Below, in pieces: positions 10,851 through 23,040 of a stretch of DNA of 64,000 nt. The translations under genes were made by a program, and so were the position numbers. The notes beneath the pieces were generated by a model. It was not told the DNA's origin. It was given only the letters and a program-made list of their open reading frames with translations, and ran no database searches. Each line of letters opens with the position of its first letter. The first letter of the stretch is position 1. The DNA comes from Asterella californica (lineage: Eukaryota; Streptophyta; Marchantiopsida; Marchantiales; Aytoniaceae), in contig JAYKYS010000009.1 in the NCBI GenBank assembly GCA_036924285.1, positions 6,448,001-6,512,000 on the forward strand, written 5' to 3'.

Positions 10851-12328
10851 TAAGTAGGTGGGTCACTTGTTTTCACTTTCAGATGTACAGATAGTGTACG
10901 AGAGATTGCTGCATCATATAACACTACTCAAAGTAGGATGTTTCTTGTTGTTGAAAGAAACGTTCACAAGTGGTGCTAATGATCTCATCAAAGTAGACAT
11001 GAACACTGTCCTTGGTACCAATTTTTTGGAGTAGGTTAACAACCTCGACCTCAACAATACCATTCTTTCTTGCAAGGATGGGGTTCAAGTCTACGCTTCT
11101 CGCATGAGCGTAATAGGATGTTCCTTCTTGTTAAGAGTAATACTTCAATGGTGGTGTGATTATATCTAGAGTGACATCTATTGAGTTACCTGCCGTTTTT
11201 GGAATCTAAAGCAATTGTGAATTTTCTCTTACTTGCAGTCTTCTTGACGAGGATATACAATTTTTTACAGAAGAAGAGCATCAGTTGTATGTGTTCTCAT
11301 CGAGAAATAGAATCTATGATCGACTATGATAATGCTCATCAACACTTACAATGATAATTGGGAATGAAATTACATGAGAAACAAAATTGCTCTCTCCGAG
11401 ATCACACTCCGGTTGTAAATCACACTCGTATATTTTGTCAAGTTATCTAAATTTTATAAACTTTATAGTATATATATATAAGCCGATGTGATCATTTGTG
11501 ACGTCAAGGTTTAGATCTAAAGATAATCTATCTGTCACCAGAGAGTACAATGTTGTTCTAGGGTTGATCGTGACACGAGCTCATCGAAGAGGTTGAGGAG
11601 AAACATGTGTTAAATCTACTACTACATACAACATTATCTGATTACACTAGGAGTGAAATATGAACTACAGAAAATTGATTCCCACTCAGACAGTTAGAAT
11701 CTAAAGTTAGTTTTGGCATCTTCAAGGTGATGTCTTTTTCATTAGGTCTGTATTTTGAAGTGCAAGTTCTATTTACTCTATCCAACATGATCTTGTCATG
11801 TTATCTTCTCTTCTTTCCGTTTGATCCCAAGTCTTCAAATGTCGAACGTAAACCCTAATGAATCATTACTCCGTTCAAAACCTCGGTTGAGCTCAATACG
11901 AGAATCACTGAAACAACTTTTTTGGTATGAAATATGAACAGCAAGAAACAAATTCTCACTTGGAGGGTTTTGAGGATTTCAAGGTGTTGTCTATTCAATC
12001 GGGTCTATACTTTAAAATGCAAGTTTTACTTATTCTATTCAACCCACTGAAATCTCTAGAACTAGAAAAGTCAAACAAGACCTATTTTCTACAGCAGACC
12101 CACCTACAAAAATGGATGTATAATACCTCAAACAACAAAGATATCTCATATAATGTATTTTCAACTATATAATTCAATAAATATTTTTTAATTCAAAAAA
12201 TATTCATATATTGTATATTACTGTCCTTTTGGTAAAAAATTCTGGAGAGTTCAGAATAATTGATGTCTTTGACCTTTATCTATTTTAGATAACTTGTTTC
12301 AAAGATGACTCAAGTACTAAGGTCGACA
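10851..12328. other. No intact gene; weak ankyrin-like remnant on minus strand
   Basis: On the minus strand, about 11110-10945, a frame reads ARKNGIVEVEVVNLLQKIG. This resembles the helix-loop of an ankyrin repeat, but I cannot confirm it and the frame is short. Two direct repeats of about 80 bp (10920-11003 and 11103-11181, both with AGGATGTT and GTGGTG strings) overlap it. The rest, to 12328, is AT-rich with no feature I recognise. Confidence 0.25.
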
Positions 12329-12790
12329 GTGACCCGAAGACTCCAATCGCTGGCGTTCTTATGCCGCCCGTGCCTAGGAAGACCACAATACAAACTTCAA
12401 AGGTCATTGGAGATCCCTCTCTCGTCACTCATGCCCAAGATGATCTGACGACATGTGTTGTTCGTCCTACGATCTTATGTTGGGAGCAGTCCGTGTATAA
12501 AAGTCATCAGAGATACAATGTCTATCATCGGTGCCTGGAGTGCCCTGATGACATGCGTCACCAACGTTCTTACAGTCGCATGTGCTGACATGCCGTCATC
12601 TGTGGTAAGGACGACCGGTTCAAGTTGTCAATGAGTGGATGACACGCCTCGCAAACACTCTTAAAGTCGACTGTGTCGAGGACGATCCGAGTACAAAGGT
12701 CATTGACACGTTATGGTCCTCCCACCAGGTCCTCGATTGTATGTGCCAGGATGATCTGACGTACCAGCGACCGACGAGAGAGATTGGATA
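12329..12790 (+). repeat. GC-richer block with short imperfect repeats
   Basis: Base composition rises relative to the AT-rich flanks. Short strings recur in altered form: CAAAGGTCATTG at about 12399 and 12697, and GATGATCTGACG at about 12439 and 12753. The pattern suggests a diverged short tandem repeat or an old inserted fragment. No protein similarity recognised. Confidence 0.35.
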
Positions 12791-15493
12791 GACGACTAGA
12801 TAGACGATCCAGTTATTGATTGATCCTGTCGCTCATCCAGTTGTCTGATGGATTGTCGACAAATTCTCAAATATAGCTAGATCCGGCATCATTTTGATCG
12901 CTTGTTCAGTCATCGATTCAGGATCTCCTGATGAGACCGTGTGTGGCGCGGAAATAGTTATCCATTTGTACGCGCTTTGGCCTTGTGGGTTATTGCTGAT
13001 TGATCTAGTTTCGAGGTATCGAATGATCAACATGTGATTGAACAAGGAGAGTATCCTGATATGGTTATAAGAACTATTTGTGTTTAGTGTTAGTTTGAGT
13101 ACTTTATAGTAGTAGATACTAAGTTGATAGGCGAATTAGATCGAAGTAGGAGAATTGTTTTTGCATTTCTCAAGAGGTAGGCTCTCATCACCAACATCAC
13201 GTCCAAAAGGCAAGTTAATAACAATAATGAAAAATTCTTTATAACCCTCGACATCTATGAAATACAAGAGGAAAAATTAGATCAACCATATGAGACACGG
13301 GAGTACAGGTAAAGACTTTAGACACTAATGCTCTTCCAATGATATCTTCTTGTCCTCCTTGTCTTCTTCGTTAAGTTTATTTATGAACATCCACCTTTGT
13401 TAAGCTTGTTGGAGTACTAGGTCTAAGAGAATATATAAAACATACAAGAAGATAATTTGTGAAATACAGTGATCACACTAAAACTATAAGGTTATTTGAA
13501 CTTATTTTATATTATCATAATAATAATTATATAAAGAACTATAAGTTCATATCTACATATTAGATGATAAATATTAAATATCGCTCGATATCTGAATATA
13601 TAATATACTTTTGTAAATTGTAAACTTATGCAACTACATCAACATGTGTTTAATTTATTGTGTTTGTCACTGAGTTGATAAGAGTCATAAGACTATGGAA
13701 TTATTACCATGAATATAGCATGAATACACAATGGACAAATAATGCATAATATATAACAAAATGTTGTCAAGTATTAAAACATAAGAATTAATTGTTGTAC
13801 AATTAGTAATTTTTTAGCATGTTCAAATTCTCAATGTATTGTAGATATATCAAATGTTTTATATGAATATACAATTATAATGAGATGTTTGTTACTTCTG
13901 AATTAAAATTATAATGTATTGTACTAGTTCTTCATGATCATGGAATGTGATTCAATATATAGAAATCACAACAATATGTTATCTCGTGTATCCCTTAAGA
14001 CATTTGGACTCTTCATTGTTTCAGACGTTCAATTAGTATGAAATTTCATTATTCTGTTTAGTTAACCATAATGCATCTCGAAGTAGAATTTTTTGTCATG
14101 ATCCATAACTTCTTCAATATTATTCTTTGATTATTATGGATCTATACTATCATGCTATCAATAGTATTTAGTGTTTAGGGTTAAATCATAAATCATAAAC
14201 CTTATCCTTAAACCCTTATTCTTATATCTTGAAGTGTTCTATACCATACATTATCAATTATCAGTTTGTCTAGTTTTTCAAGCTTTGTCTAGTTTACTTT
14301 ACATATCACATGTTGTAGCACACTTGATCATTTGATGATAACACTCATACTAACTTGTACAACAGAGAAGAGCAACACAATGAATAGCAAACGGATGACT
14401 TGTAAAACATAATGATAGAGCTAAACTGATCACTTGATTTGGAATATGTACATACGACAACTCAGATCTTAGTAGTAAATTCTTTTTCTTGCGTTTGGAA
14501 TTAATTATCGTTTAAATAAAAAAGGACATAGCATGTTTTTTACTCAGTGTGGTTGATCAATGAATGATTGAGATCTTTCATATATTCTCTAAAGTAGTAA
14601 GTGTAGTTACTACTTCTAAGTAATAAGTTGTAAATTGTACTTTGGTAAATGATAAATACTAAAGTAAAAACATGTGAGAACAATCATTTTATAATCATCT
14701 AAGCAACTTTGATGCGAACGGAGGTGACCTCAATACGACTGGCGGACATTGTTAAGGACACTGGTGAAAAAATGGGCATCAACAACTCGCATAAAAAACG
14801 ACCGTGACTCAACCAGCGCCAGCGACTTGGCAAACTAGCCACCACATGAAAGACGCCGGCCTCATGTTGTCACCCATGTGCATTTCTCAGGATTGAGTGA
14901 GTACCCCTTGGAAGAACTCTTGGGTTATTTCTTTGAAGGATCTCTTGATCAGTAGCATACTTAAAAGTAAAGTGACTATGTTTTTTGAACTCATCTAACC
15001 CTATGATGCATACTCAAGATTTCTCAGTTAAGATTTGTCTATTTTCTTCATTCTTGGTTGTCCTTCAGGTTGCCCTTGGACCATCTTTCTCTCCATTCAT
15101 CTTCTACTTCTTTTTCTCTTCTTGGCTTGCCTGATTTTTGAACAAGGCTGCATCTGCCTTAATGATCTCTCTCACACACATCCTTTGTGAAAGGATCTAC
15201 GTATATTATCAAGGTTTGAATCTAGTTTGTTCTTCTCAAGTTGCACGTTCTAACCAATCTACTGTAGTTAGATTGATGTAATAGTTGATCCATGCACATA
15301 TATTCTAACAATATCTGGAATCGAGTAGATCAAATGGACTCTCCAAGTATTATTCTTGTGATTTCTTATCCTAAGGGCAATGAATATGCATCCAAATTGC
15401 ACTTCTAGGAAAACGGAGGAAAAAGATAAATGTTAAAACAGACCACCAACATAATCATGGGCAATTGGTTGATAACAGCATTCAAAAAAATTT
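12791..15493. other. AT-rich intergenic DNA, nothing recognised
   Basis: No open frame of convincing composition, no tRNA-like fold and no terminal repeats were found. A GC-richer island at 14708-14880 (GATGCGAACGGAGGTGACC onward) has no recognisable product. Confidence 0.4.
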
Positions 15494-15710
15494 AGTGAAA
15501 AATATAGTTTACTAAAGCGCAGAGTCACAATGAGTTTGCAAATTATGATTTGTGACAAAGTTTTCTAAATTTGCTACACTAAATTTAAAGAAGACTGTTG
15601 AAAAATAGAGTTTACTAAAGTACAGAGTCACGAGAAGAGTGGTGGTAGAATAAGTTTACAATTTCTGACTTGTGAAAAACTTTTATAAATTACTTCATTA
15701 AATTTAAATT
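15494..15710 (+). repeat. About 100-bp tandem duplication
   Basis: TGAAAAATATAGTTTACTAAAG at 15496 recurs as TGAAAAATAGAGTTTACTAAAG at 15599. In both, CAGAGTCAC, then GTTTRCAA and a CTAAATT or ATTAAATTTAAA string follow. The second unit has a short insertion (GAAGAGTGGTGGTAGA). Non-coding. Confidence 0.7.
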
Positions 15711-18700
15711 TTACTTGGTAATGTGAGTACACATGGTCACTTGAGTTATACAAAACCCATAAATGTTTCACGCAAACAAAACCTCTTTCTGATATCAATT
15801 AATTAAATAGCTGTGAATCTCACAAGTAGAAATAATCTTAATTTCATAGTTTTAATTTACAACCTAACCTTTCAGAGAAGAAGGGTTAGGGCATAAATGA
15901 AAGCATATTCCTCTCTTCCGCATCTTCCCAAGAGGTGAATATGCAAGGAAGTCTGGCGAATGATATGAGCGCCGGGGAATGTGTAGTTGTATTGTGCTGG
16001 GAATTATGAACCAGTGGAATTGATCTCGTAGGATTCTTTTAGCATTTTCTACATATTTGTATCTTCACCCGTAAGTGCGGGATGTGTATCTACAGGTTTT
16101 CGGGTTCCAGAAGCTACACGAGGCGAGCAAAACTGAGAGGCATGTGAAAAATATAACTCGGAAAAAGTTCTCTGACTAACAGCACAATATCCCCCACATG
16201 ACTCTCGTTCTTGGTATCCAATCATAAAGCTTTGGGAAGTCGTAAGATTCTCAGTTACCAACTCCAGGCCACTTCTCGTGATTCAAAGAATCTCCTGAAT
16301 CCACCACCAGAGTTCCTAGAGAGAATCTGGAAGACTTTTACTTTAGTCAGTGGTACCGTAAGAGCAGAAATGAACGACTGTGAAGGTCTGACAGTGTGCA
16401 AGTAGTTCCGGGCTGGAGTCGGGGGCGCCGTCTTGTTTGTTTCCAGCATCTCTGTGTTGATCGATCAGCAACTCAAAAGGACGTTACCCCGACGGTCCGG
16501 TGCATGTGCCAGCCAGAACTCTCAAGTGAAAGGGATGGGATAGAAGAACAGTTGGGCCGGGGGTTCAATCGTACATCGTGCTACCTCGATCCGTTGACCG
16601 GATAGTTTGTCAAACTCCAGTCATGAAATTAGTTATCGTTTTTCTAATGGCGCATGGCTTATTTAATATATGACCAGTGCATTGGCACGAGGAAGGGACT
16701 ACGGCGAGTAACGGCGTAAAACTTGTCTTTTTGAGCTGCTGCTTATTCCAAACCATTACTGTAAACACTTTCACGCACCACGAGACTTTATTTATCTCGC
16801 GAACAGCAACCCGCGCGTGCAGACGGACAACAGACGAGACAGCCATGCTGTTGCGGATTTGAACCGTACGTCCAGCGTCCCTGATGTTCCTCGCGCTCCA
16901 CTCATCAGTCTATACATAGACTATCGTCCCGTCGCGTGTCGTCGCGTGGACCCGCCCGGTCCAACGCGACGCGACCAGTACGACGACGATAAAGTACTAC
17001 CAGTACCACGACAGTCTACAGAACAAGTACACTACACTTGCAGTCTACACTAGGCCTGTTACGTTCTCTGACCGACCGACTTATGAGTGAGTTGTCACCT
17101 TCTGAGGTCGACGACGACAGCGAATGTCTCACCACATCAAGCTGACCGCTACTTGGATCGTCTTGCTCCGGTTCGGTTCGGTTTCGGACGGTGTATGGAC
17201 GTATGTAACAAGTACATGGGGAAGTGTCGTGCAAGTCAAGGGAAAGGCCACGGCAGGCCAGTTCGTACCAGGTTAGAATGTTTGCGGGCAGTACAGTAGG
17301 TTCAAAATTTGGGATTCTATTACTGCTTTTTTGTGGAGGAGTACATAAATATTCTCTCTCTACAGTTTCTCCTGTTTCTGGTATTCGGTCAAATGTGTGT
17401 GGAATTTCTAGTGGTCCGCACGCTATCTACTGCATCGGTTGTCTTTGTTCTATCATGACCAACTTACTTGGAAAGGAAGCTTGTCCGTCCAAGATGGATT
17501 AACCTCAATCAGTTGATCAAGGGTAGATTTCGAAACGACATGTACTGTAGCAAAAGATCGAGTACGAGCTTTTGACTGCAGTCATTGTGGGTGTGTATAC
17601 TCGTCGCTGGTACAAGCGTTCAAGTACATATGAATGAGCAGACCCCTCGCATGACCTGGATGGCCTGTGAGGTTTCACTGTAACAAGACCTGTTTTAAGT
17701 GAGGGACAATAAACCTCTGACTAAATCAGTGAATTGTAGAAAGATGCCATGTGCACAGACAAAAGAATTCAGCTTCTGATACGTTTCCATGGCTATCGTC
17801 GTTAAATCGAGGCTGCTTTTGTTTCGATTACTTTATTCACCCGGAGACTTTACAGGAATACAGGCACGAAGAGCTGACAAAAGTCAGCCACCTGTATCGC
17901 CAGCATTACTTCTACACTTGTGAGAAACATATAACCGTGATAGAACTGTTGTGCTTGTATCTGTTGCCTTGTTGAGGGTTGAGTGGATTGGGAGCCGAAG
18001 GATTTTCCTCTTCTCAGATATCTGCCTTGTTTAGAGCAGATATCTGAGATAGGTCAGTCAGGTTAGAGCGAGTGAAGGGTAGCGCAGTGATGGGGTCGCA
18101 GGCAGGTCCAGGGAGAGTCGGGCAGTCGGGAGTCGGGACTCGAGATACCGTACCGTATGAACTCGCTGGAAGGGTAATCTACAGAACGACAAGGAATCTT
18201 TTTGTCTAGCCACGTGAGAGACAAGAGTGAAAAGCACCCTCCCTCCTGTCCTACCTGCGGGACATCTGAGGAGATTGCTAGTTGTACCATCGATTGGCTA
18301 ATCAGTCCGTTTCAAACTCGAGAGTCTGAACCTGTATTTTAGAGTCCAGCCAAACACACAAGACACCTACTGTAGGTAATCAGGAGAGAAACGAATGATG
18401 TTCTGTCCAAATTTTATCAGCTGAAAAGAATCAAATAATCATGGGACTCTCCGCTCTGTCCTCATGCTGCTGCAAGCCTTTCTCGTCTCTCGCAGCGGAG
18501 TCTCGCTTCCCTCCCTTTTGCACTGGTTGATTAGTAATTAATGAAACTGACCCTGCTCGCCCTTGGTTTTATCGGCTAGAAGGCTGGCCACTTGTACAAA
18601 ACATGACTGTCAAGGTTATATCGCAGTTATCCGAGCTCTTCCTGACGCCAATCGGTATTGAATACTATGCGATGAAACCTCTGTCTGTGTTCTTTAAATA

Positions 18701-21700
18701 GTCGTACCACTTGTGAGTGTCGATGCATGTAAATCACAGAACATCGTATTCGAGACTTGAGTAGGAGCTACGTACATACTCTTGAGTTTCGAGATATTAT
18801 CTCGCACAGAGAAGCAGGCGATATGACCTGTCAGCAATATGAACTGTAGCACGTCATGAAAAGTCGAGCTTCATTTCACAAGTCATCATGCTAACTGTTT
18901 CTAGCACGGCGGCGTGGATGCCTTGCGTCATTCATACGTGGTTTCGTTTTCAAAGAGTCGTCAGCGTACATGAAATTTAAAGGTTAGCATATTTCTTGCA
19001 CAACCCCCCTTGTCTACAAGTAGAAAGTGAACTAACCAGGCCGCGTCGAAGGTCAATATCTGTTCCAACTTATGATTATCGAAACCCATCAGAGTTTCCT
19101 TCCTCACAGCAATGTCGTTGCTTGTACTTCCCGGAAGTTTCTTGTTCACTGTTGGTAGAATAGTAAGTCACATAGCGTCGAATCCATTGACTTAAAAACT
19201 TAAAAGAAGCTTGTTCAGAATCTTATCCATCACAGAGTTTAAACGTATCAAAGACCAAATCCATTTTCAAGTCCAAACGGATCCATTTTCTTTGATTGCA
19301 TCGATAAAGTTACTGCTACAAGTTCTGCATATTATTTTCGCTCTTTGTTTACAGCGGCTGCACGGAAGTTCCCGCAGTAAGACAATCACAACTTGAGCTT
19401 GATGAGCAAGCCAGTTGTGTTTCTGCAACCATAACATGGAAACATGAGGAGGAGCAGAGTTTCGTTCAGAGTTGGAAGTGGGCAAAGACTTACCACCTGC
19501 AGCCCTACAACCATATGCAGTATACGTACTCAGCACTCAGTACTAGTTCCCAACTTGGAGAATTAGCTACTTATTGACCGGTACCAACAGTAGTAGATTT
19601 TTGATGTGAAAGTAGTTGGAAGATATGTATCAGTAGTCTTCCAAACTTGTTTTCTTCGTTGAAGATATGAATCGGAGTAACTCCATTATTTCGATATTAG
19701 TTAGCTCATACGAGGAGAATAAATGTCTTGAACCGCGCCAGTTCTGATACGTCTTGCTTTTGACATGTATGTTTTATGTTACAGTAGTCTTCGTTCTTGA
19801 CACCACTTAAGCCTGTGCTAGTTGTTCATGCGCTGCCGAAGCAGGACGAGTGACCAGTTTATTTGCGAAGAAAACCGGGAGGCAGATCTCGAATTAAACT
19901 AGCTCAGCTTCTTCTGATGAACCACAACTCTACCACAGGAAGTTCAGTACTAAAATATTGCAGCTGCGTAGTTCTGGTTGATACGCATAAGCCTGAACTC
20001 GGCTCAGCTCCAGACTCCAGACTTCAAAACAGAAGAAGAAGATCTAGACGCCTGGCAATCTAATCAACGGATGGATGGATGGGATCCAGGGAAAGTAAAG
20101 TATCTCTGGACAGCTTAAACTTTTGTTACCCGCTATTAATAAACCTCGAAAAGAAAACCGTTGGAGAGTTAGAATCTGGCGGTGCCTCCGCTTCCGATAG
20201 GAATTGAGGGGTAGGGCCTCGAGCTACCTCCTAGGCCATAGGTCTTCAGGAACTCTGTAGGACAAGAATGACAGTCAAACAAGCATACGGGAGATATTAC
20301 TCTGACTACTCGCAACCAGTAATAATTTCAGCTGTAATTGTTACAGGAAAAGATCTTCCTTCTGCAGCACAACATACGGCTGTAACTTGTGAGTGTACAT
20401 GTTCAGTTCATCTCTAATCTTCAGTTTCGACGCATGCACTAGAGATCTTTCGTCTTGTACTGCCGTGACACCTCGTAGTGATGCATGACTTTCATTTCCA
20501 GCTTCATATACTAGTAGATGTCAAGCTAGCTTGCAAGCAGGTCGAACTATCATCCCTGACGTAAAAAATGTTTAGAATGAGACTGAAATCAAATCCTCCT
20601 CTCACATGAAGAGGTTTTCTCTAGCCACAAGGCCGTGTGCCTAAATGCCCCTCAGTCCAGGCTTTGATGGAAAATAAATAAACAGTTTTTGTCGTTTTGG
20701 CTTTCAGTGTTTTCTATTTGGAATCACATCTTCCACAAAAACCAGACACTAGGGAACGACAAAGTAAAGATGTACGAGCAGAAGGACTGTAATTTCCTCA
20801 AGCGGCACCCTCTTGTGACAATGTCATACCGGTAATTAGTTTATTTGGATCAGAGCTATACAGATCATGATTTACAGTTTGAGCAGATACTTACATAATT
20901 GACAAGAAATCTAACTTATCAGCAAGATAGTCAGAACTACAGGGTCAAAAGCGTTCATATCCACAATCCGTGCTATCCATTTTGTCCACTACGATTCAAG
21001 AGATCATACTATTCACACGTGCGTGCTTGAATTTGATTCAGTGCTCCTACGTGGGAAATTTCTAACTCAGATGACTGCCGCCAAGAAATAAAAGGGAATG
21101 CGGGAGAGAGATGAGGACAATCGTGCAAATAAGTGGACAATATTCCTTGAGACGAATTAAGGGAAGCATTTTCCCATATCGAAAAGCGAATCCAGTTACA
21201 TGCAGTGGAGGTATCCTGTAGCAATCAGGGGACGTCGCTGCTCTGCAACATTACTCAACAACAACCAAAAAGTAAAGTCGACAGAGAGTCCACAGAAGGG
21301 AGAGTTTGAACTCGTAAACGCTCTCACATAGCAACCGTTATGATCAGCCTTGTAACTATTCTATTCGCCATATGAGCGGTAACGTGGACACTTGATTCGT
21401 TCGTGTCATAGTCGACCAGATCTGGTTGTCCCAGTAATAGCTCGCTTTCTTGGTGAGTGGTTTGATCCACAAGGTGTGGAATATGTAAAGCTGGACAAAG
21501 CGTCTAGACTCTGTACTCATACGGATTACCCACCTATTAGATTGCTGTTCCTCAGGCAAACGTGTTGCAGCTCGTTGGAGAGACGCGGTTGCAGCACAAG
21601 TAAGTTTCCCAGATATGGATGGATGTTCTCCATACGAGAAGAAATTATCGTAGTTAACAGTACAATGTGGTTGTTTATTGCACACAAGTCAGCACTTATG

Positions 21701-23040
21701 TAAGTTGACAGGCAAAAAAGGAGCCTCTCTGTTGAGATTTTGACCGCACTGATCTCACTTGCCAGAGTTGCGAATTTCTATCCAAGAGCATATTAAACGA
21801 CCTGCGACTGAATCCTTCGTTGATGTTTCTATATTTGGTATGCATGCTTATACGCTCTCAACTTCGTCAGCCACACAGCAAAATCGTATGAGATCGTGTG
21901 AAAACATTACGGAAGATGAGTAGCGAGTGGTCATATGCTGAACAACACGCTTGTTACCAAAAGCTGAAGCCAGCTCGCTGGCTGGCTGCTCGCGGCAACT
22001 TCTAAACTGAATCTTAGCTTGCAGATAGACAGAAGTTGGTTTGTCCATCTACCTTTCTTGGATGCGCGAAACGAGGAACACATTGTCGTTACGGGCGACT
22101 AACGAAAACGGTTCCGTTAACGTTACAAAGCAGGACCATTTCGATAAGGGCGATGCGAAGGTGTCTCTCAATCTTGACTGAGGAGACGAGACATAGCTGG
22201 TAGGTATATGTGATGTCACTAAGAACGTCGAGATAAGTGGTCTGCAAGAAAGAAGCTGTTTACATGTTAGACAGGACGGCTGCGGCCAAAGACGTATTCG
22301 GAACTACACCAGAATGGTCAACTCAGCCTACTGACCAAAAGCTACTCTTGCCAAGCTTTATCAAGTGGACGCCTTCGATCACTCGCATTGAACTAACTGT
22401 TGTCAGAAGAACCACCTGGTCTTCCCTCTCGGAACACGTGGTTCTCAATATTCTGTGTCTTGACTCTTGAGAAAACTACGGCGTGCTTTAGAAAATTATT
22501 CTGGTTGCACATGTCGAGAGACAGTGCTTACCATCGCCCCAGGAATCGTCTCTATCCAGGTTAGACTCTCATCGACACGCTTGCACATGCTGCTCCGTTT
22601 CCCGACTGAAGAAGCAAAGATGTTGTGTGTGTTATCTTAGTGGAGATCGAGTCGTGCAGTAGTTTTTTGTCACACGATATCGTTCGCGTCCGTACAGATC
22701 CATTTTCTCCTGAACGAACTTGCCATTTTACCTTCAGTTTCAATTGCATCACCTACCGGACCTTTGGCGCTCGCCGTGCAGCAGGAAAGATCCCATCTTA
22801 CCAGATCTACGATAGAAAGGAGACCTTAAGCTATTTACTTGTACATACCCTTCTTGGAAATTTTAGCCAGAACGTACTTTCCCATAATTATTTACTTGTA
22901 TGTATTCCATTGGATTAGGAGCCAGTTAACAATCATAGAAACCTAGACACCCAGTCAATGTTCTTGCTATCAAGTGAAGATGTTATTTTTCTAGCACAAT
23001 AGCGTAGGCAAGTAGACCCTAGACATAGGTGGAGGAGTAA
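15711..23040. other. Long stretch without a recognised gene
   Basis: GC content is higher than in the AT-rich blocks, but the open frames are short, overlap on both strands and show no family motifs. It could hold non-coding transcripts or UTR and intron of a gene whose exons I cannot recognise. One perfect 13-bp-arm hairpin is at 18013-18048. A short imperfect hairpin at 15858-15890 (CTAACCTTTC and GAAGGGTTAG) resembles the core of the perfect hairpin at 31375. Confidence 0.4.
18013..18048. repeat. Perfect inverted repeat, 13-bp arms
   Basis: CTCAGATATCTGC at 18013-18025 is perfectly reversed at 18036-18048 around a 10-base loop. The arm itself contains the palindrome CAGATATCTG. No gene end is recognised next to it, so a terminator role is not supported. 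Confidence 0.7.

Noticed and set aside
18013..18048. Rho-independent terminator
   Set aside because: No adjacent gene end or T run, and the genome is eukaryotic.
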